Assembly (NCBI GenBank): GCA_027492255.1
Contig: JAPUFB010000004.1
Span: forward strand, 1 to 64,000
Origin: Candidatus Saccharimonadota bacterium
GTDB lineage: Bacteria > Patescibacteriota > Saccharimonadia > Saccharimonadales > Saccharimonadaceae
Reading direction: 5' to 3'
Length of the DNA: 64,000 nucleotides
Both the position numbers and the translations under genes were made by a program. Of the stretch, positions 16,514 through 25,014 are shown one piece after another. The notes under the pieces are model-generated. The model had not been told where the DNA came from. It ran no database searches and worked only from the letters and a program-made list of their open reading frames with translations. Each line of letters starts with the position of its first letter. The stretch's first letter is position 1.

Positions 16514-17809
16514 ATGAGTACACATACGAAATTAGTAATATTTGGAATTACCGGTGACCTCAGTCGTCGAAAACTTATACCGGCACTTCGCGAGGTATCT
16601 CGTTCTAATGAAGTAGGTAATTTAGAAATCATCGGTGTTTCGAGACGCGACTTTGATGCCACCGAGCTTGTAGGGAAAGAGCTGGCCAGTATTACCCGCG
16701 GTATCTCGATGGATTTACTTAATGACAGTGATTATAAGCGACTCTATCAAGAATGTAGTGTTGAAAATGGAGCCCAGGTTGTCATCTACTTATCGGTACC
16801 GCCACTAGCCGTTACTCAAATCGTCAAACATCTTGGCGACGCTGGATTCGGTAAGAAAAATGTAAAGCTACTACTTGAAAAGCCATTCGGAGTCGATGGA
16901 TCATCGGCCGAGGAGATTATCGAAGAAATCAGACAATATTTCAACGAGAAAAATATCTATCGAATTGATCATTATCTTGCGAAGGAAATGGCTCAAAATA
17001 TTATCTCATTCCGCGCGAGCAACGCACTCTTCAGTCATATCTGGAATCACAAGTTCATCGAAAGAGTTGAAGTTATCGCTAGTGAAAAAATTGGTATCGA
17101 AGGTCGAGCGGACTTTTATGAGCAAACAGGCGCCCTTAGAGACGTCCTGCAAGGCCATCTCATGCAGCTCTTGGCGCTTGTCCTCACCGAGGTACCTGAT
17201 GAGCTTGATTGGAACGATCTGCCTGCCTTGCGCGCTAAGGCACTTCAGGCGCTTGAACCCGTGATCGCGACTGAAAGTATCCGCGGACAATATGCAACCT
17301 ATCAGGATGAAGTTAATAATCCAGGGTCTAGTATCGAAACGTACGTCAGTGTCGAACTGCATTCTGTCGACCCGGAATGGAAAAATACTCGCTTCATCCT
17401 CGCAACCGGAAAGGGACTTGATCAAAAAACGACTGAAGTTCGTATACATTTTCGAAAAACGCATGATGCCCAACGAAACTGCCTTCGGTTCCGTATTCAA
17501 CCAAATGAAGGGGTGGAAATCGATCTTTTCGCAAAGAAACCTGGGTACGACCGCGAATTCGAGCCTCAAACCCTATCTTTTTCGTATCCTCCAGATAAGG
17601 TTCTGCCGGACGCGTATGAACAGGTGCTTGTTGACGCAATACGGTCGAATAAAAGTATCTTTGCATCTAGTGAGGAGATTCTTGCAAGTTGGCGCGTATT
17701 ACAGCCACTGCTCGACGCATGGTCTATGGATGAACTGCCTCTCACTATATACTCTTCCGGCTCAAGTATTGGAACAGACTACTATCCTGTCATGAATCCG
17801 TTACAATAG
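16514..17809 (+). CDS. zwf: glucose-6-phosphate 1-dehydrogenase
   Basis: Oxidises glucose-6-phosphate to 6-phosphogluconolactone with NADP+, the entry to the oxidative pentose phosphate pathway. 431 residues, a little shorter than the usual ~480-500. The nucleotide-binding GxTGDLSRRK motif (IFGITGDLSRRKLIP) is at the N-terminus, EKPF follows, and the active-site RIDHYLAKE motif contains the catalytic His. The C-terminal YSSGSSIGTDY resembles the family end. ATG 16514 is chosen because the upstream in-frame ATG lies inside the promoter. No gnd or pgl is adjacent. Confidence 0.93.
   Translation: MSTHTKLVIFGITGDLSRRKLIPALREVSRSNEVGNLEIIGVSRRDFDATELVGKELASITRGISMDLLNDSDYKRLYQECSVENGAQVVIYLSVPPLAVTQIVKHLGDAGFGKKNVKLLLEKPFGVDGSSAEEIIEEIRQYFNEKNIYRIDHYLAKEMAQNIISFRASNALFSHIWNHKFIERVEVIASEKIGIEGRADFYEQTGALRDVLQGHLMQLLALVLTEVPDELDWNDLPALRAKALQALEPVIATESIRGQYATYQDEVNNPGSSIETYVSVELHSVDPEWKNTRFILATGKGLDQKTTEVRIHFRKTHDAQRNCLRFRIQPNEGVEIDLFAKKPGYDREFEPQTLSFSYPPDKVLPDAYEQVLVDAIRSNKSIFASSEEILASWRVLQPLLDAWSMDELPLTIYSSGSSIGTDYYPVMNPLQ
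17802..17807 (+). promoter_or_regulatory. -10 element placing rnhA on a leaderless mRNA
   Basis: TACAAT at 17802-17807 ends 7 nt before the ATG at 17815. No convincing -35. It lies in the last codons of zwf. Confidence 0.4.
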
Positions 17810-17814
17810 TACTC

Positions 17815-18234
17815 ATGAGAATTTTTTATACCGATGGCTCGGCGAGCCCAAACCCTGGCCCTGGCGGCTATGCCGTTATTGAAGATAAAAAACCGATCGC
17901 ACTTGGCAGTGAAGACGGCGATACTACCAATATCCGCATGGAAGGCAAGGCGATCATTGCTGCACTACATATCGCAAATGGCGAAGAGGTTGAGATTCAT
18001 ACGGATAGTGAATTTTGGATTAATGTCATTACAAAATGGGCACCCGGCTGGGAAACAAAGGGTTGGAAAAAGTCAGGCGGGCCAATCAAAAACCTTGATA
18101 TCGTTCAAGAAGTCTACCCACTCTATGGTACGTCCCATGCAACACTTGTCTGGGTACGCGGCCACGACGGGCTTGAGGGCAATGAAATCGCTGATGAATG
18201 GGCCAACAAAGCCCGTGAAGGCTCTCGACTGTAA
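17815..18234 (+). CDS. rnhA: ribonuclease HI
   Basis: Endonuclease cutting the RNA strand of RNA-DNA hybrids, used in Okazaki-fragment and R-loop processing. 139 residues. The four acidic metal-binding residues are visible: D in YTDGSASPNPGPGGY, E in RMEGKAIIAAL, D in HTDSEFW and D in GNEIADEWAN, with the catalytic His in VRGHDG. The family's usual glycine-rich first strand is present. It starts 5 nt after zwf, with a -10 element just upstream and no Shine-Dalgarno. Confidence 0.93.
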   Translation: MRIFYTDGSASPNPGPGGYAVIEDKKPIALGSEDGDTTNIRMEGKAIIAALHIANGEEVEIHTDSEFWINVITKWAPGWETKGWKKSGGPIKNLDIVQEVYPLYGTSHATLVWVRGHDGLEGNEIADEWANKAREGSRL

Positions 18235-18238
18235 GGTT

Positions 18239-18247
18239 TGCTATACT
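18239..18247 (+). promoter_or_regulatory. extended -10 placing the 18254 gene on a leaderless mRNA
   Basis: TGC-TATACT (18239-18247), 6 nt before the ATG at 18254. Confidence 0.5.
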
Positions 18248-18253
18248 ACGAAT

Positions 18254-19561
18254 ATGTACGAACCATTATCCGCTCAGAAAGTATATAACTACCTTCAAAC
18301 TGAGCTCGCTGCATATCATCTAGACACATTTGGTGAGCTCAAACTTACATCATTCGAGGATGAAGAATCAGACGATGATTTACCTGTAGTTTCTTGGAGC
18401 TATACACCAATAAGTGATACTGGCTTAGATGTTAGTATTCTATATTATGAATTCGGTGTCACTTCGCTACATATCGGTCCCCTTAATTTTCAATTTGACA
18501 ATAATGACCCAAAAATGATTAAACAACAGATACTAAAAACTATTCTTGTCACGGCCAATGGTCAGCTAAAGCTGGTTGTAACACATGATACCGTGTCGAC
18601 AAAAACTCGGTGGCAAGCAGCTGAGATGTATTTGCTAGGATTTGAAAAACACCCCACAATCATTAGCGTTGTCTCGAATCACACGAGAAGCGCAAAACAT
18701 CTCGCTGCCGTTACACTTGCCAATAATGAGCCAGTCGATCGCCAAATAATCACTAATACCTTCTGGCTACTCCCAGTCCCGATAAACGGCAAATACCCAA
18801 AGAGTCGAACGTTCGACCTAGAGAAGCCGACGTCACTAACTCGCAGCGTCTACAAAAAAATTGATACTTCGCTTATGATCCAGTCGTTTGGGGGAGAGGC
18901 TTGGGAACCGTTTTGGAGTTATTTTTACCGGACGACCGAGTTTTGGCTGGTCGTGGTTGTCTTAGGAATATTTGATTTTTGGATAATCGATACATTCATC
19001 CATGATGATTCAGCAGTAAGTCTCATAGTAAAAAATGCAATACATCTCGTTAATACTATTCTGGCGATAGCCTTGACTGTATTGCTCTTATCTTGGCGCC
19101 AGAAACGTCTCGAAGCCAATAATACTCCGCGTTTTGAAAGGATAGAGGATGGGATTTCCATACTCGGCATAAGTAAGGTGCTATCCATTGCCGCCATCGC
19201 CACACTTCTGTTTGCTCCATTTTGGACACCGATAGGCGATACCACTCACCTCGATCCTGGCACGAAGTATATCTTCACAACTCCAACACTACTTATCGGC
19301 TGCCTGCTACTGCTAGCACCTCTAGTATTCAACAAAACTGCTCCCAGAACGACCCGTTTTTTGGTCTCATCGGTATACGCTCTTGGTCTTGCGTTAATTT
19401 TCATAACAAACAGTTACTACATGAACGGATCGGACAGCGCTCCCGCCACCCCAGTCCCTTGGCTGGTACTAGGAGTTCTTGTACCTATTAGTATTGGTGT
19501 CTGGATGTTCTATAAAACATTTGCTAAGCCCAATCCTCGCGATCAAAAAGAGTGGAATTAG
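18254..19561 (+). CDS. unknown membrane protein with N-terminal soluble domain
   Basis: 435 residues, not recognised. Residues 1-230 form a soluble alpha/beta-looking domain without obvious catalytic motifs; residues ~235-425 contain about six hydrophobic helices (around FWLVVVVLGIFDFWIID, LVNTILAIALTVLLL, VLSIAAIATLLFAPFW, LLIGCLLLLAPLVF, VSSVYALGLALIFI, WLVLGVLVPISIGVWMF). The reading frame is open further upstream through rnhA, but ATG 18254 is preceded directly by a -10 element, and upstream residues are antisense-like to rnhA usage. Downstream, the methyltransferase gene starts 3 nt later. Confidence 0.75.
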   Translation: MYEPLSAQKVYNYLQTELAAYHLDTFGELKLTSFEDEESDDDLPVVSWSYTPISDTGLDVSILYYEFGVTSLHIGPLNFQFDNNDPKMIKQQILKTILVTANGQLKLVVTHDTVSTKTRWQAAEMYLLGFEKHPTIISVVSNHTRSAKHLAAVTLANNEPVDRQIITNTFWLLPVPINGKYPKSRTFDLEKPTSLTRSVYKKIDTSLMIQSFGGEAWEPFWSYFYRTTEFWLVVVVLGIFDFWIIDTFIHDDSAVSLIVKNAIHLVNTILAIALTVLLLSWRQKRLEANNTPRFERIEDGISILGISKVLSIAAIATLLFAPFWTPIGDTTHLDPGTKYIFTTPTLLIGCLLLLAPLVFNKTAPRTTRFLVSSVYALGLALIFITNSYYMNGSDSAPATPVPWLVLGVLVPISIGVWMFYKTFAKPNPRDQKEWN

Positions 19562-19564
19562 TCA

Positions 19565-20500
19565 GTGGCAAAACGAAAAGATATCACTGCCGATCGTGAA
19601 AAGAAACGCGCACTTTGGATAGAACGTATGATGCGAGTAATCGATCAAAATGAAGCGTTTGTCTGTAAGTTGTTATCTATAGAACGAACACAGAGTGTAC
19701 GCGTAAATCCATTAAAAACATCCACTAAGTCTGAACTGTGCGGCAAGCCAATTTCGTGGTGCGAGCACGGATTTAGTATTATTCCCGGCTATGACCACGA
19801 GAAACAACGCGAAGAAACGGAAAACGGTGCAGTATACATCCAAAACGCTGCCAGTTGGCTGCCCATACTTACACTCGATCCTCAACCAAACGACTCAATA
19901 TTGGATGTCTGTGCAGCGCCTGGTGGTAAAGCGAGCCACATACAGGCAATTACTAATAATCGGTCATATTTAACCTGCAACGATAACTCAAAACCACGTT
20001 TATTGAAACTGAAGCGCAACATGGAACGTCTTGGCGCCGTTGCCAACTACACACTTGCAGACGCAACGCGCCTCACGCGAACTTTCCAACCTGAAACCTA
20101 TGACAAAATCCTTCTTGATGCGCCATGCAGTGGGGAAGGACTCATGACGTTCGACGATATGAAGCTGTTTGACAGCTGGTCGGTCGCTCATATACGCCGT
20201 CTCAGTGACCTCCAGAAGAAGATTCTATCCGAAAGCTGGCAGTTGCTCAAACCAGGCGGTACGCTTATTTACAGCACGTGTACGATGGCTCCAGAAGAAA
20301 ATGAGGCGGTTATCGACTATTTCCTCCGTAAAAACCCTAACGCGACACTTGAACCCATCGATTTTCCACTTGAAAACCGTATCCCAGCGCTTTCATCGTG
20401 GAACAACAAACCATTTACACATAATCTTTCGCCATGTCTTCGTTTGACTCCTGGCAAACTGACCGAAGCATTCTTCGTGGCAAAAATTATCAAGAACTAG
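19565..20500 (+). CDS. RsmB/RsmF-type RNA (cytosine-5-)-methyltransferase
   Basis: NOL1/NOP2/Sun family SAM-dependent rRNA or tRNA m5C methyltransferase, 311 residues. SAM-binding motif LDVCAAPGGKASH, the motif IV catalytic LDAPCSGEG and the motif VI catalytic STCT (both Cys) are present. The length is that of the minimal catalytic core, without NusB or PUA additions, so substrate (16S rRNA versus tRNA) cannot be decided. Start is GTG at 19565, 3 nt after the preceding stop, in a likely operon. Confidence 0.88.
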   Translation: MAKRKDITADREKKRALWIERMMRVIDQNEAFVCKLLSIERTQSVRVNPLKTSTKSELCGKPISWCEHGFSIIPGYDHEKQREETENGAVYIQNAASWLPILTLDPQPNDSILDVCAAPGGKASHIQAITNNRSYLTCNDNSKPRLLKLKRNMERLGAVANYTLADATRLTRTFQPETYDKILLDAPCSGEGLMTFDDMKLFDSWSVAHIRRLSDLQKKILSESWQLLKPGGTLIYSTCTMAPEENEAVIDYFLRKNPNATLEPIDFPLENRIPALSSWNNKPFTHNLSPCLRLTPGKLTEAFFVAKIIKN

Positions 20501-20677
20501 TTATTCGATATACCCTGATTGACGCAGTTTCCAGTAGATGTAGACACTTATGAGTCCACCAATAAGTGAGCCGAGAATACTCCATCCGTCAAACATATTC
20601 GCACCGAATAATGTCGGTATCCACGAACCAAGCCCGGTACCGATAGAAATAATAATATACATAGGCAGTTTAGACAT
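20501..20677 (-). CDS. small glycine-rich two-helix membrane protein
   Basis: 58 residues. Two hydrophobic segments (MYIIISIGTGLGSWIPTLFG and ILGSLIGGLISVYIYW) with GxxxG-like glycine spacing, similar in layout to the GlsB/YeaQ/YmgE small membrane proteins. I start it at ATG 20677, which is 6 nt after a reverse-strand TATACT (leaderless type). It converges on the methyltransferase gene, sharing the boundary at 20500/20501. Role unknown, possibly envelope stress. Confidence 0.7.
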   Translation of the reverse strand: MSKLPMYIIISIGTGLGSWIPTLFGANMFDGWSILGSLIGGLISVYIYWKLRQSGYIE

Positions 20678-20683
20678 ATGGGT

Positions 20684-20716
20684 AGTATAGTCGAAAAAAC
20701 ACGTTACTGATATACT
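20684..20716. promoter_or_regulatory. divergent -10 elements between the small membrane gene and trpS
   Basis: Reverse-strand TATACT (20684-20689) serves the gene starting at 20677, and forward-strand TATACT (20711-20716) serves trpS at 20725. The two start codons are only 47 nt apart, so any -35 contacts of the two promoters must overlap. Confidence 0.5.
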
Positions 20717-20724
20717 ATGCACAG

Positions 20725-21807
20725 ATGAAAGATGTTATTCTCACCGGTATTCGCGCTAATAACGACCTCCATATTGGTAATTATTTTGGGGCAATGCTGC
20801 CTATTATCGATATGGCGAAACGTCATGCCAATGAATACCAAGTCAATATGTTTATTCCTGACCTTCACAGCTTCACAACGCCCGTTGAGTATGGCAAACC
20901 GCTTAATGACGCCGTTCTAAATAATGCGCGCGTCTTTGCCGCTGCTGGGTTACCGTTTGATGATGACAATATCAACCTTTATCGCCAGAGTTACATTCCG
21001 GCACACAGCGAATTAACCTGGATCCTGGATTGCTTTACAGGTTTTGGTGAAATGAATAGAATGACTCAATTTAAAGAAAAACAACGAAGACTTGGGCCTT
21101 TTGTATACGAAGCAACCGAAGAAGATGTTCCATATATACCAAATCCACGTCTAAGTGTTGGGTTATTTAACTATCCAGTTTTAATGGCATCAGACATTCT
21201 TCTTTATGGCGCAAAATATATTCCTGTAGGTGATGATCAAACACAGCACCTCGAATTTACGAGAATAATAGCGGACAGAATGAATCGAGATTTTGGTGAT
21301 CTATTTGTCGTGCCTGAACCAGTCAAGAAACAACACGAATTCTTCGGCAAAGACCAAGGGCTACGCATCAAAGACTTAGTTGATCCAAGCAAAAAGATGA
21401 GTAAGAGTGACGATACCGGCAAAGGTGTTATATTCCTCAGCGACAGTCCTGAGGAGGCCCGTAAAAAGATTATGAGTGCCACAACCGACAGTCTCGCGAA
21501 TGTGAATTACGACAAAGATACACAACCGGGCGTATCGAACCTTATTGATATTCTCGCTCTGCTCCGCGGAGCATCACCGCAGGCAGTTGAGTCTGAATTC
21601 AAGGGTATGGAGCGATACGGCGATTTCAAAAAAGTCGTAGCAGATGAAATGGCCAATTTCCTTACTTCATTTCAAGAAGCTCTCGCACATGTTGACGATA
21701 CCGCAGTTATAGCAAAACTTGAACGATCCGAGATGGCCATGAACACACAGGCTAATACAACACTCCTCCGTGTACAACAAGCCGTCGGCTTACGACCAAA
21801 GGATTAG
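20725..21807 (+). CDS. trpS: tryptophanyl-tRNA synthetase
   Basis: Class I aminoacyl-tRNA synthetase charging tRNA-Trp (the tRNA is at 40909). 360 residues. The HIGH-type motif is DLHIGNYFG, and KMSKS is present in PSKKMSKSDD. The tryptophan-specific NRMTQFKEK segment and GDDQTQHLE are visible. The start lies 8 nt after a -10 element, with no Shine-Dalgarno. Followed by an RluA-type gene one base after the stop. Confidence 0.95.
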   Translation: MKDVILTGIRANNDLHIGNYFGAMLPIIDMAKRHANEYQVNMFIPDLHSFTTPVEYGKPLNDAVLNNARVFAAAGLPFDDDNINLYRQSYIPAHSELTWILDCFTGFGEMNRMTQFKEKQRRLGPFVYEATEEDVPYIPNPRLSVGLFNYPVLMASDILLYGAKYIPVGDDQTQHLEFTRIIADRMNRDFGDLFVVPEPVKKQHEFFGKDQGLRIKDLVDPSKKMSKSDDTGKGVIFLSDSPEEARKKIMSATTDSLANVNYDKDTQPGVSNLIDILALLRGASPQAVESEFKGMERYGDFKKVVADEMANFLTSFQEALAHVDDTAVIAKLERSEMAMNTQANTTLLRVQQAVGLRPKD

Positions 21808-21808
21808 T

Positions 21809-22657
21809 ATGCGTCTCGATCAACATGTCGCAGGCGTATTTCCAGAATATTCGCGCAGCCAATGGCAAAAGTTTATTGCTCAAGGATATGTTAAAGTAAA
21901 CAGTCAGATAGAAAATAGTCCAAAGCGCGACATCGGCGAGACGGATAAAGTTCGGGTTGCACTACCGGACGCACCTGATTATTCAAAGCATATACTGCCC
22001 GTCATCTATGAAGATGAGCATGTTGTCGTTATCAATAAACCTGCTGGCATACTGACGCACGCTAAGGGCACAATTACGGAAGAATTTAGTGTCGGTGAAT
22101 TTATGCGGCACCGTATGACCCAGCCTGATACAACTAATCGTCCAGGAATTGTTCATCGGCTTGACCGCGATACGAGTGGGGTAATTATCTGCGGGCGAGA
22201 CGATGTGACAAAACGACTTTTACAGAAACAGTTCCAGGATCGCAAAGCCCATAAAACGTATATTGCAATCGTTAAGGGCGTACCGAAACATCATAAAGCC
22301 AAACTCGACCTCCCGATCGAGCGAAATCCCCAGGCCCCAGCATCATTTCGAGTTGGACCTAGCGGTAAATCAGCAACCACAACCTACAGTGTACTGGCGC
22401 ACAATAACACGATGAGTGTTCTTGAATTAAAGCCAGAAACTGGACGCACACATCAACTTCGAGTGCACCTCGCACATCTTGGCCACCCGATTGTTGGAGA
22501 TCCTGTATATGGTGGCGGTAAAAGCCCTATTGCGCGGATGTGTTTGCACGCATACGAACTTGAGATTACGATTCCCAAGAGCCAACGGCGAACCTTTAGG
22601 GCCGATATACCAGAAGATTTTATGCATCTTATTGATCGGATCAAGCATGAAGCATAA
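21809..22657 (+). CDS. RluA/RluD-family 23S rRNA pseudouridine synthase
   Basis: 282 residues. Converts specific uridines in rRNA to pseudouridine. N-terminal S4 RNA-binding domain (residues 1-55) followed by the RluA catalytic domain with the HRLDRDTSG motif containing the catalytic Asp, plus GRTHQLRVHLAHLGHPIVGDPVYG. I start it at ATG 21809, one base after trpS; the frame extends back to 21770 inside trpS but lacks a start signal there. Target position cannot be read from sequence. Confidence 0.92.
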   Translation: MRLDQHVAGVFPEYSRSQWQKFIAQGYVKVNSQIENSPKRDIGETDKVRVALPDAPDYSKHILPVIYEDEHVVVINKPAGILTHAKGTITEEFSVGEFMRHRMTQPDTTNRPGIVHRLDRDTSGVIICGRDDVTKRLLQKQFQDRKAHKTYIAIVKGVPKHHKAKLDLPIERNPQAPASFRVGPSGKSATTTYSVLAHNNTMSVLELKPETGRTHQLRVHLAHLGHPIVGDPVYGGGKSPIARMCLHAYELEITIPKSQRRTFRADIPEDFMHLIDRIKHEA

Positions 22658-23474
22658 TCTATATTTTCACGAAAGCACTCAAGCCTTTTTTGCAAGCTAT
22701 AAGGATGCTCCCTCCCAAGCAGTACTTCTTACCGGCGAAGAGGGTGTAGGGCTCTATACAGCCGCTACCGTACTCTCAGAGTCGATTGTTGACACAGCTG
22801 TCTCGATTAATAAGATAGCACCCGACGAAAAGGGAACTATCAGTATAGAAACGGTTCGCTCATTGTATATTTCTACGCGCACCTCACACACGGAACGACA
22901 GGTTGTGCTTATAGACGATATTGACGCGATGAGTTTTGATGCACAAAATTCATTTCTTAAACTGCTTGAAGAGCCGACCGAACACACGTATTTCATAGCT
23001 ACGTCGCATCATCTCGAAAAATTACTTCCTACAATTCTTTCGAGAGTACAGCAGACGCATATTCACTCTCTTTCAGTTAATCAAACGACCGCCTTATTGA
23101 AAGATCTCGCAGTTGACGACACCACGAAACGCTCTCAGCTTCTTTTCATTGCTCCGGGGTTACCTGCAGAATTGTCCCGGCTCGCCAAGGATGCTCTGTA
23201 TTTTGAAAAGAAATCTAGTCTTGTGAAACAAGCCCAGACACTACTGCAAGGCGATACCTATACACGACTCACACTTATCTCAGGTATCACCGACCGCGCA
23301 ACCGCGCAAGAGTTTGTGCGACTGCTTGCACGCATCATCAGTTTCATGTTTTCAAAGAAGCATTCACCTGAACTACTGGGGAGTATCGACGTCATCGAAA
23401 CCGTAAGCCGCAGACTTGCCGCGAACGGCCATGTTCGTACTCAGCTCTCGTATCTCGCGGTAAAAATTCGCTAG
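22647..23474 (+). CDS. DNA polymerase III delta-prime-like protein
   Basis: 275 residues, AAA+ clamp-loader-like. The region VVLIDDIDAMSFDAQNSFLKLLEEPTEHTYFIATSHHLEKLLPTI matches delta-prime/gamma clamp-loader subunits, with LLEEP and SRxQ-like (LSRVQQ) motifs. The Walker A loop is degenerate (GEEGVGLYT, Leu in place of Lys), as expected for delta-prime, which does not bind ATP. The Cys zinc module of many homologues is missing. ATG 22647 overlaps the preceding gene by 11 nt, implying coupling. Confidence 0.82.
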   Translation: MKHNLYFHESTQAFFASYKDAPSQAVLLTGEEGVGLYTAATVLSESIVDTAVSINKIAPDEKGTISIETVRSLYISTRTSHTERQVVLIDDIDAMSFDAQNSFLKLLEEPTEHTYFIATSHHLEKLLPTILSRVQQTHIHSLSVNQTTALLKDLAVDDTTKRSQLLFIAPGLPAELSRLAKDALYFEKKSSLVKQAQTLLQGDTYTRLTLISGITDRATAQEFVRLLARIISFMFSKKHSPELLGSIDVIETVSRRLAANGHVRTQLSYLAVKIR

Positions 23475-23477
23475 ATC

Positions 23478-23486
23478 TGTTATAAT
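23478..23486 (+). promoter_or_regulatory. extended -10 promoter (leaderless) for the TPR gene
   Basis: TGT-TATAAT (23478-23486), 9 nt before the ATG at 23496. Confidence 0.6.
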
Positions 23487-23495
23487 ACACTCTGT

Positions 23496-24161
23496 ATGTT
23501 AGGTTTTATAGGCTTACTTTTTCTTGCAGCTCTCGGCATCTGGATATCACTCTATCAACGTCCAGTTGAAAATTTAGTTAAGGCTGATACGCCAGCTAAA
23601 GAAACGAACCGTCTCGATAAACTCTGGGGAATTGCTCAGGAGTCAATTCGTGATAAAAAATATCTCCGTGCAGAAAAAGCCCTCCTCACGATTCTTCGTG
23701 TTGATGAGCGAAGTTCAACCGCCTACAATCGTCTTGGTATCCTCTATGCTAAACAACGCGCCTACCAAGACGCAATCGAATGCTTTGAAATTGCACAAAG
23801 TCTCGAACCGAGCGCCTCAAGCTTGCATAATGTCGGACTTATTTATCTTGAAACAGGTAACTTCGATAAGGCATCGCTAGCTTTTGAGCAAGCCTTAGCC
23901 CTTGAAGGCGATTTAGCCGCCCGACATATCGCCTACGCAAAAGTACAGGAAAAATTAGGAAATACGAAGAAAATGATCGCTGCACTTGAGCGAGCAGTTG
24001 AGATTGAGCCAAATCCACAAAGCCTTGGTATCCTTGCTGATGCTTATGACCGTGATGGACAAACAGAGTTAGCTGACGGCCTCCGCAAAAAATCGCAGAA
24101 GATGATTATTCCTTCCGGCACACCTAAGAGAGTTCAGCAGCCACGCAAAGTAGTTATGTAA
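23496..24161 (+). CDS. membrane-anchored TPR protein
   Basis: 221 residues. An N-terminal transmembrane helix (LGFIGLLFLAALGIWISLY) is followed by about four tetratricopeptide repeats (residues ~45-200, for example STAYNRLGILYAKQRAYQDA and SLHNVGLIYLETGNFDKAS). TPRs mediate protein-protein interaction; the partner is unknown. The layout suggests cytosolic TPRs facing away from a membrane anchor. Its 3' end overlaps the convergent gene at 24154 by 8 bp. Confidence 0.85.
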   Translation: MLGFIGLLFLAALGIWISLYQRPVENLVKADTPAKETNRLDKLWGIAQESIRDKKYLRAEKALLTILRVDERSSTAYNRLGILYAKQRAYQDAIECFEIAQSLEPSASSLHNVGLIYLETGNFDKASLAFEQALALEGDLAARHIAYAKVQEKLGNTKKMIAALERAVEIEPNPQSLGILADAYDRDGQTELADGLRKKSQKMIIPSGTPKRVQQPRKVVM

Positions 24162-24537
24162 TATCGTCTATCAATAAACCAGGAAACTGACTTTTTACTT
24201 CTGCAACTTTGGCACCAAATTCGTAACCTTGTATTATAGGTCCTGCTTGAAAGATAGCTGGTCTAAGATCATTCCTCCAGCATGTATCCAAGACTAGACT
24301 AGTAATTGTCGCGTTTGATTCTTTCAATAAGCCTGGATAATTTGCGAGATTCACCCCAGCGAGAAATAGTGCGCGTTTTGCTACTTCTGCATCAGGAGAA
24401 GTCATTGCGATACGCTCCTCCTCGCTAAAGAGAATCTCATATTCATCATGGGAAACTTGACCTTCGATCGGAAGTCCGTCCTGATCAAAATCTATAGTTC
24501 GCATTGTATGAAATGTGTGCGTTATAACATCTACCAT
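24154..24537 (-). CDS. hypothetical protein
   Basis: 127 residues, not recognised. It looks soluble, alpha/beta, with a central acidic segment (EYEILFSEEERIAMTSPDAEV). No signal peptide or catalytic motif seen. ATG 24537 follows a reverse-strand TATACT by 6 nt, the leaderless arrangement seen for many genes here, which supports it as a real gene. Convergent with and overlapping the TPR gene. Confidence 0.65.
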   Translation of the reverse strand: MVDVITHTFHTMRTIDFDQDGLPIEGQVSHDEYEILFSEEERIAMTSPDAEVAKRALFLAGVNLANYPGLLKESNATITSLVLDTCWRNDLRPAIFQAGPIIQGYEFGAKVAEVKSQFPGLLIDDIT

Positions 24538-24543
24538 AGTGCA

Positions 24544-24549
24544 AGTATA
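24544..24549 (-). promoter_or_regulatory. -10 element for the 24154-24537 gene
   Basis: Reverse-strand TATACT at 24544-24549, 6 nt before the start codon. Confidence 0.45.
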
Positions 24550-24603
24550 TCTTAGTCCTTATACTATTCAATAATAATAACCCATCACGAGGATGGATCT
24601 TTA

Positions 24604-24787
24604 CTTGGTACTGGAAGTAGGACATCGCTTTGCTCCTCCGCTTCGAAAGGGACACAAGCAAGCTTGAGTTTCCTTTCTCCGCTTCGCCGACCTACGAAGT
24701 TTCGACGTCTTCGACGTCACTTCATAGGTTCAAGCTATATCGCAATACCAAGCAAAAACCCGATCAAAAGACCGGGGTTTTGCTTGG
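24604..24787. repeat. ~180-bp structured element bounded by a copy of the tRNA-Tyr 3' end
   Basis: Positions 24604-24623 match 24783-24802 (3' end and CCA of tRNA-Tyr, same strand) at 19 of 20 bases, 179 bp apart, the signature of a tRNA-targeted attachment-site duplication. Between them lie a long inverted repeat (24690-24700 with 24719-24729, 10 of 11 positions pairing plus one G-T) with nested GACGTC palindromes, two copies of CGAAGCGGAG (reverse strand), and the tRNA terminator. No coding sequence is evident inside. A comparable element follows tRNA-Trp. Confidence 0.5.
24748..24787 (-). terminator. terminator of the tRNA-Thr/tRNA-Tyr transcript
   Basis: On the reverse strand CCAAGCAAAACCC…GGTC, a TTTT loop and GATC…GGGTTTTTGCTTGG form a nearly perfect hairpin of about 18 bp directly after tRNA-Tyr; its 5' arm includes the encoded CCA. 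Confidence 0.75.
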
Positions 24788-24869
24788 TGCTGGAAGTAGG
24801 ACTCGAACCTACGAAGCCGAAAGGCAGGAGATTTACAGTCTCCCGTGATTGCCACTACACGATTCCAGC
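24785..24869 (-). tRNA. tRNA-Tyr (anticodon GTA)
   Basis: 85 nt including an encoded CCA. Acceptor GCTGGAA/TTCCAGC, anticodon loop CTGTAAA (GTA), a class II long variable arm (TGCCTTTCGGCT region) and T-loop GTTCGAGTC. Co-transcribed with tRNA-Thr three nt upstream. Confidence 0.95.
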
Positions 24870-24872
24870 GCA

Positions 24873-24948
24873 TGGAGCCGATTCAGGGACTCGAACCCAG
24901 GACCTGCTGTTTACAAAACAGCTGCTCTACCAACTGAGCTAAATCGGC
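24873..24948 (-). tRNA. tRNA-Thr (anticodon TGT)
   Basis: 76 nt including an encoded CCA. Acceptor GCCGATT/AATCGGC, anticodon stem GCTGT/ACAGC with loop TTTGTAA (TGT), T-arm CTGGGTTCGAGTCCCTG-like. Confidence 0.95.
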
Positions 24949-24973
24949 ATAGGTAAAAATAAGGTGCTAGCTA

Positions 24974-24982
24974 ATTGTAGCA
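24974..24982 (-). promoter_or_regulatory. extended -10 promoter of the tRNA pair
   Basis: Reverse-strand TGC-TACAAT (24974-24982), 26 nt upstream of tRNA-Thr. No strong -35. Confidence 0.55.
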
Positions 24983-25014
24983 AATCTTATCTGTTACGCC
25001 AAGACCGTGGAGAG

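Noticed and set aside
17834-18253. Extension of the 18254 membrane protein back through rnhA
   Set aside because: The added residues lie in a second frame over the full rnhA gene, and a -10 element sits just before ATG 18254.
24630-24942. ORFs across the tRNA-Tyr/tRNA-Thr region
   Set aside because: They run through both tRNA genes, a terminator and the repeat element on the opposite strand, without ribosome-binding sites.
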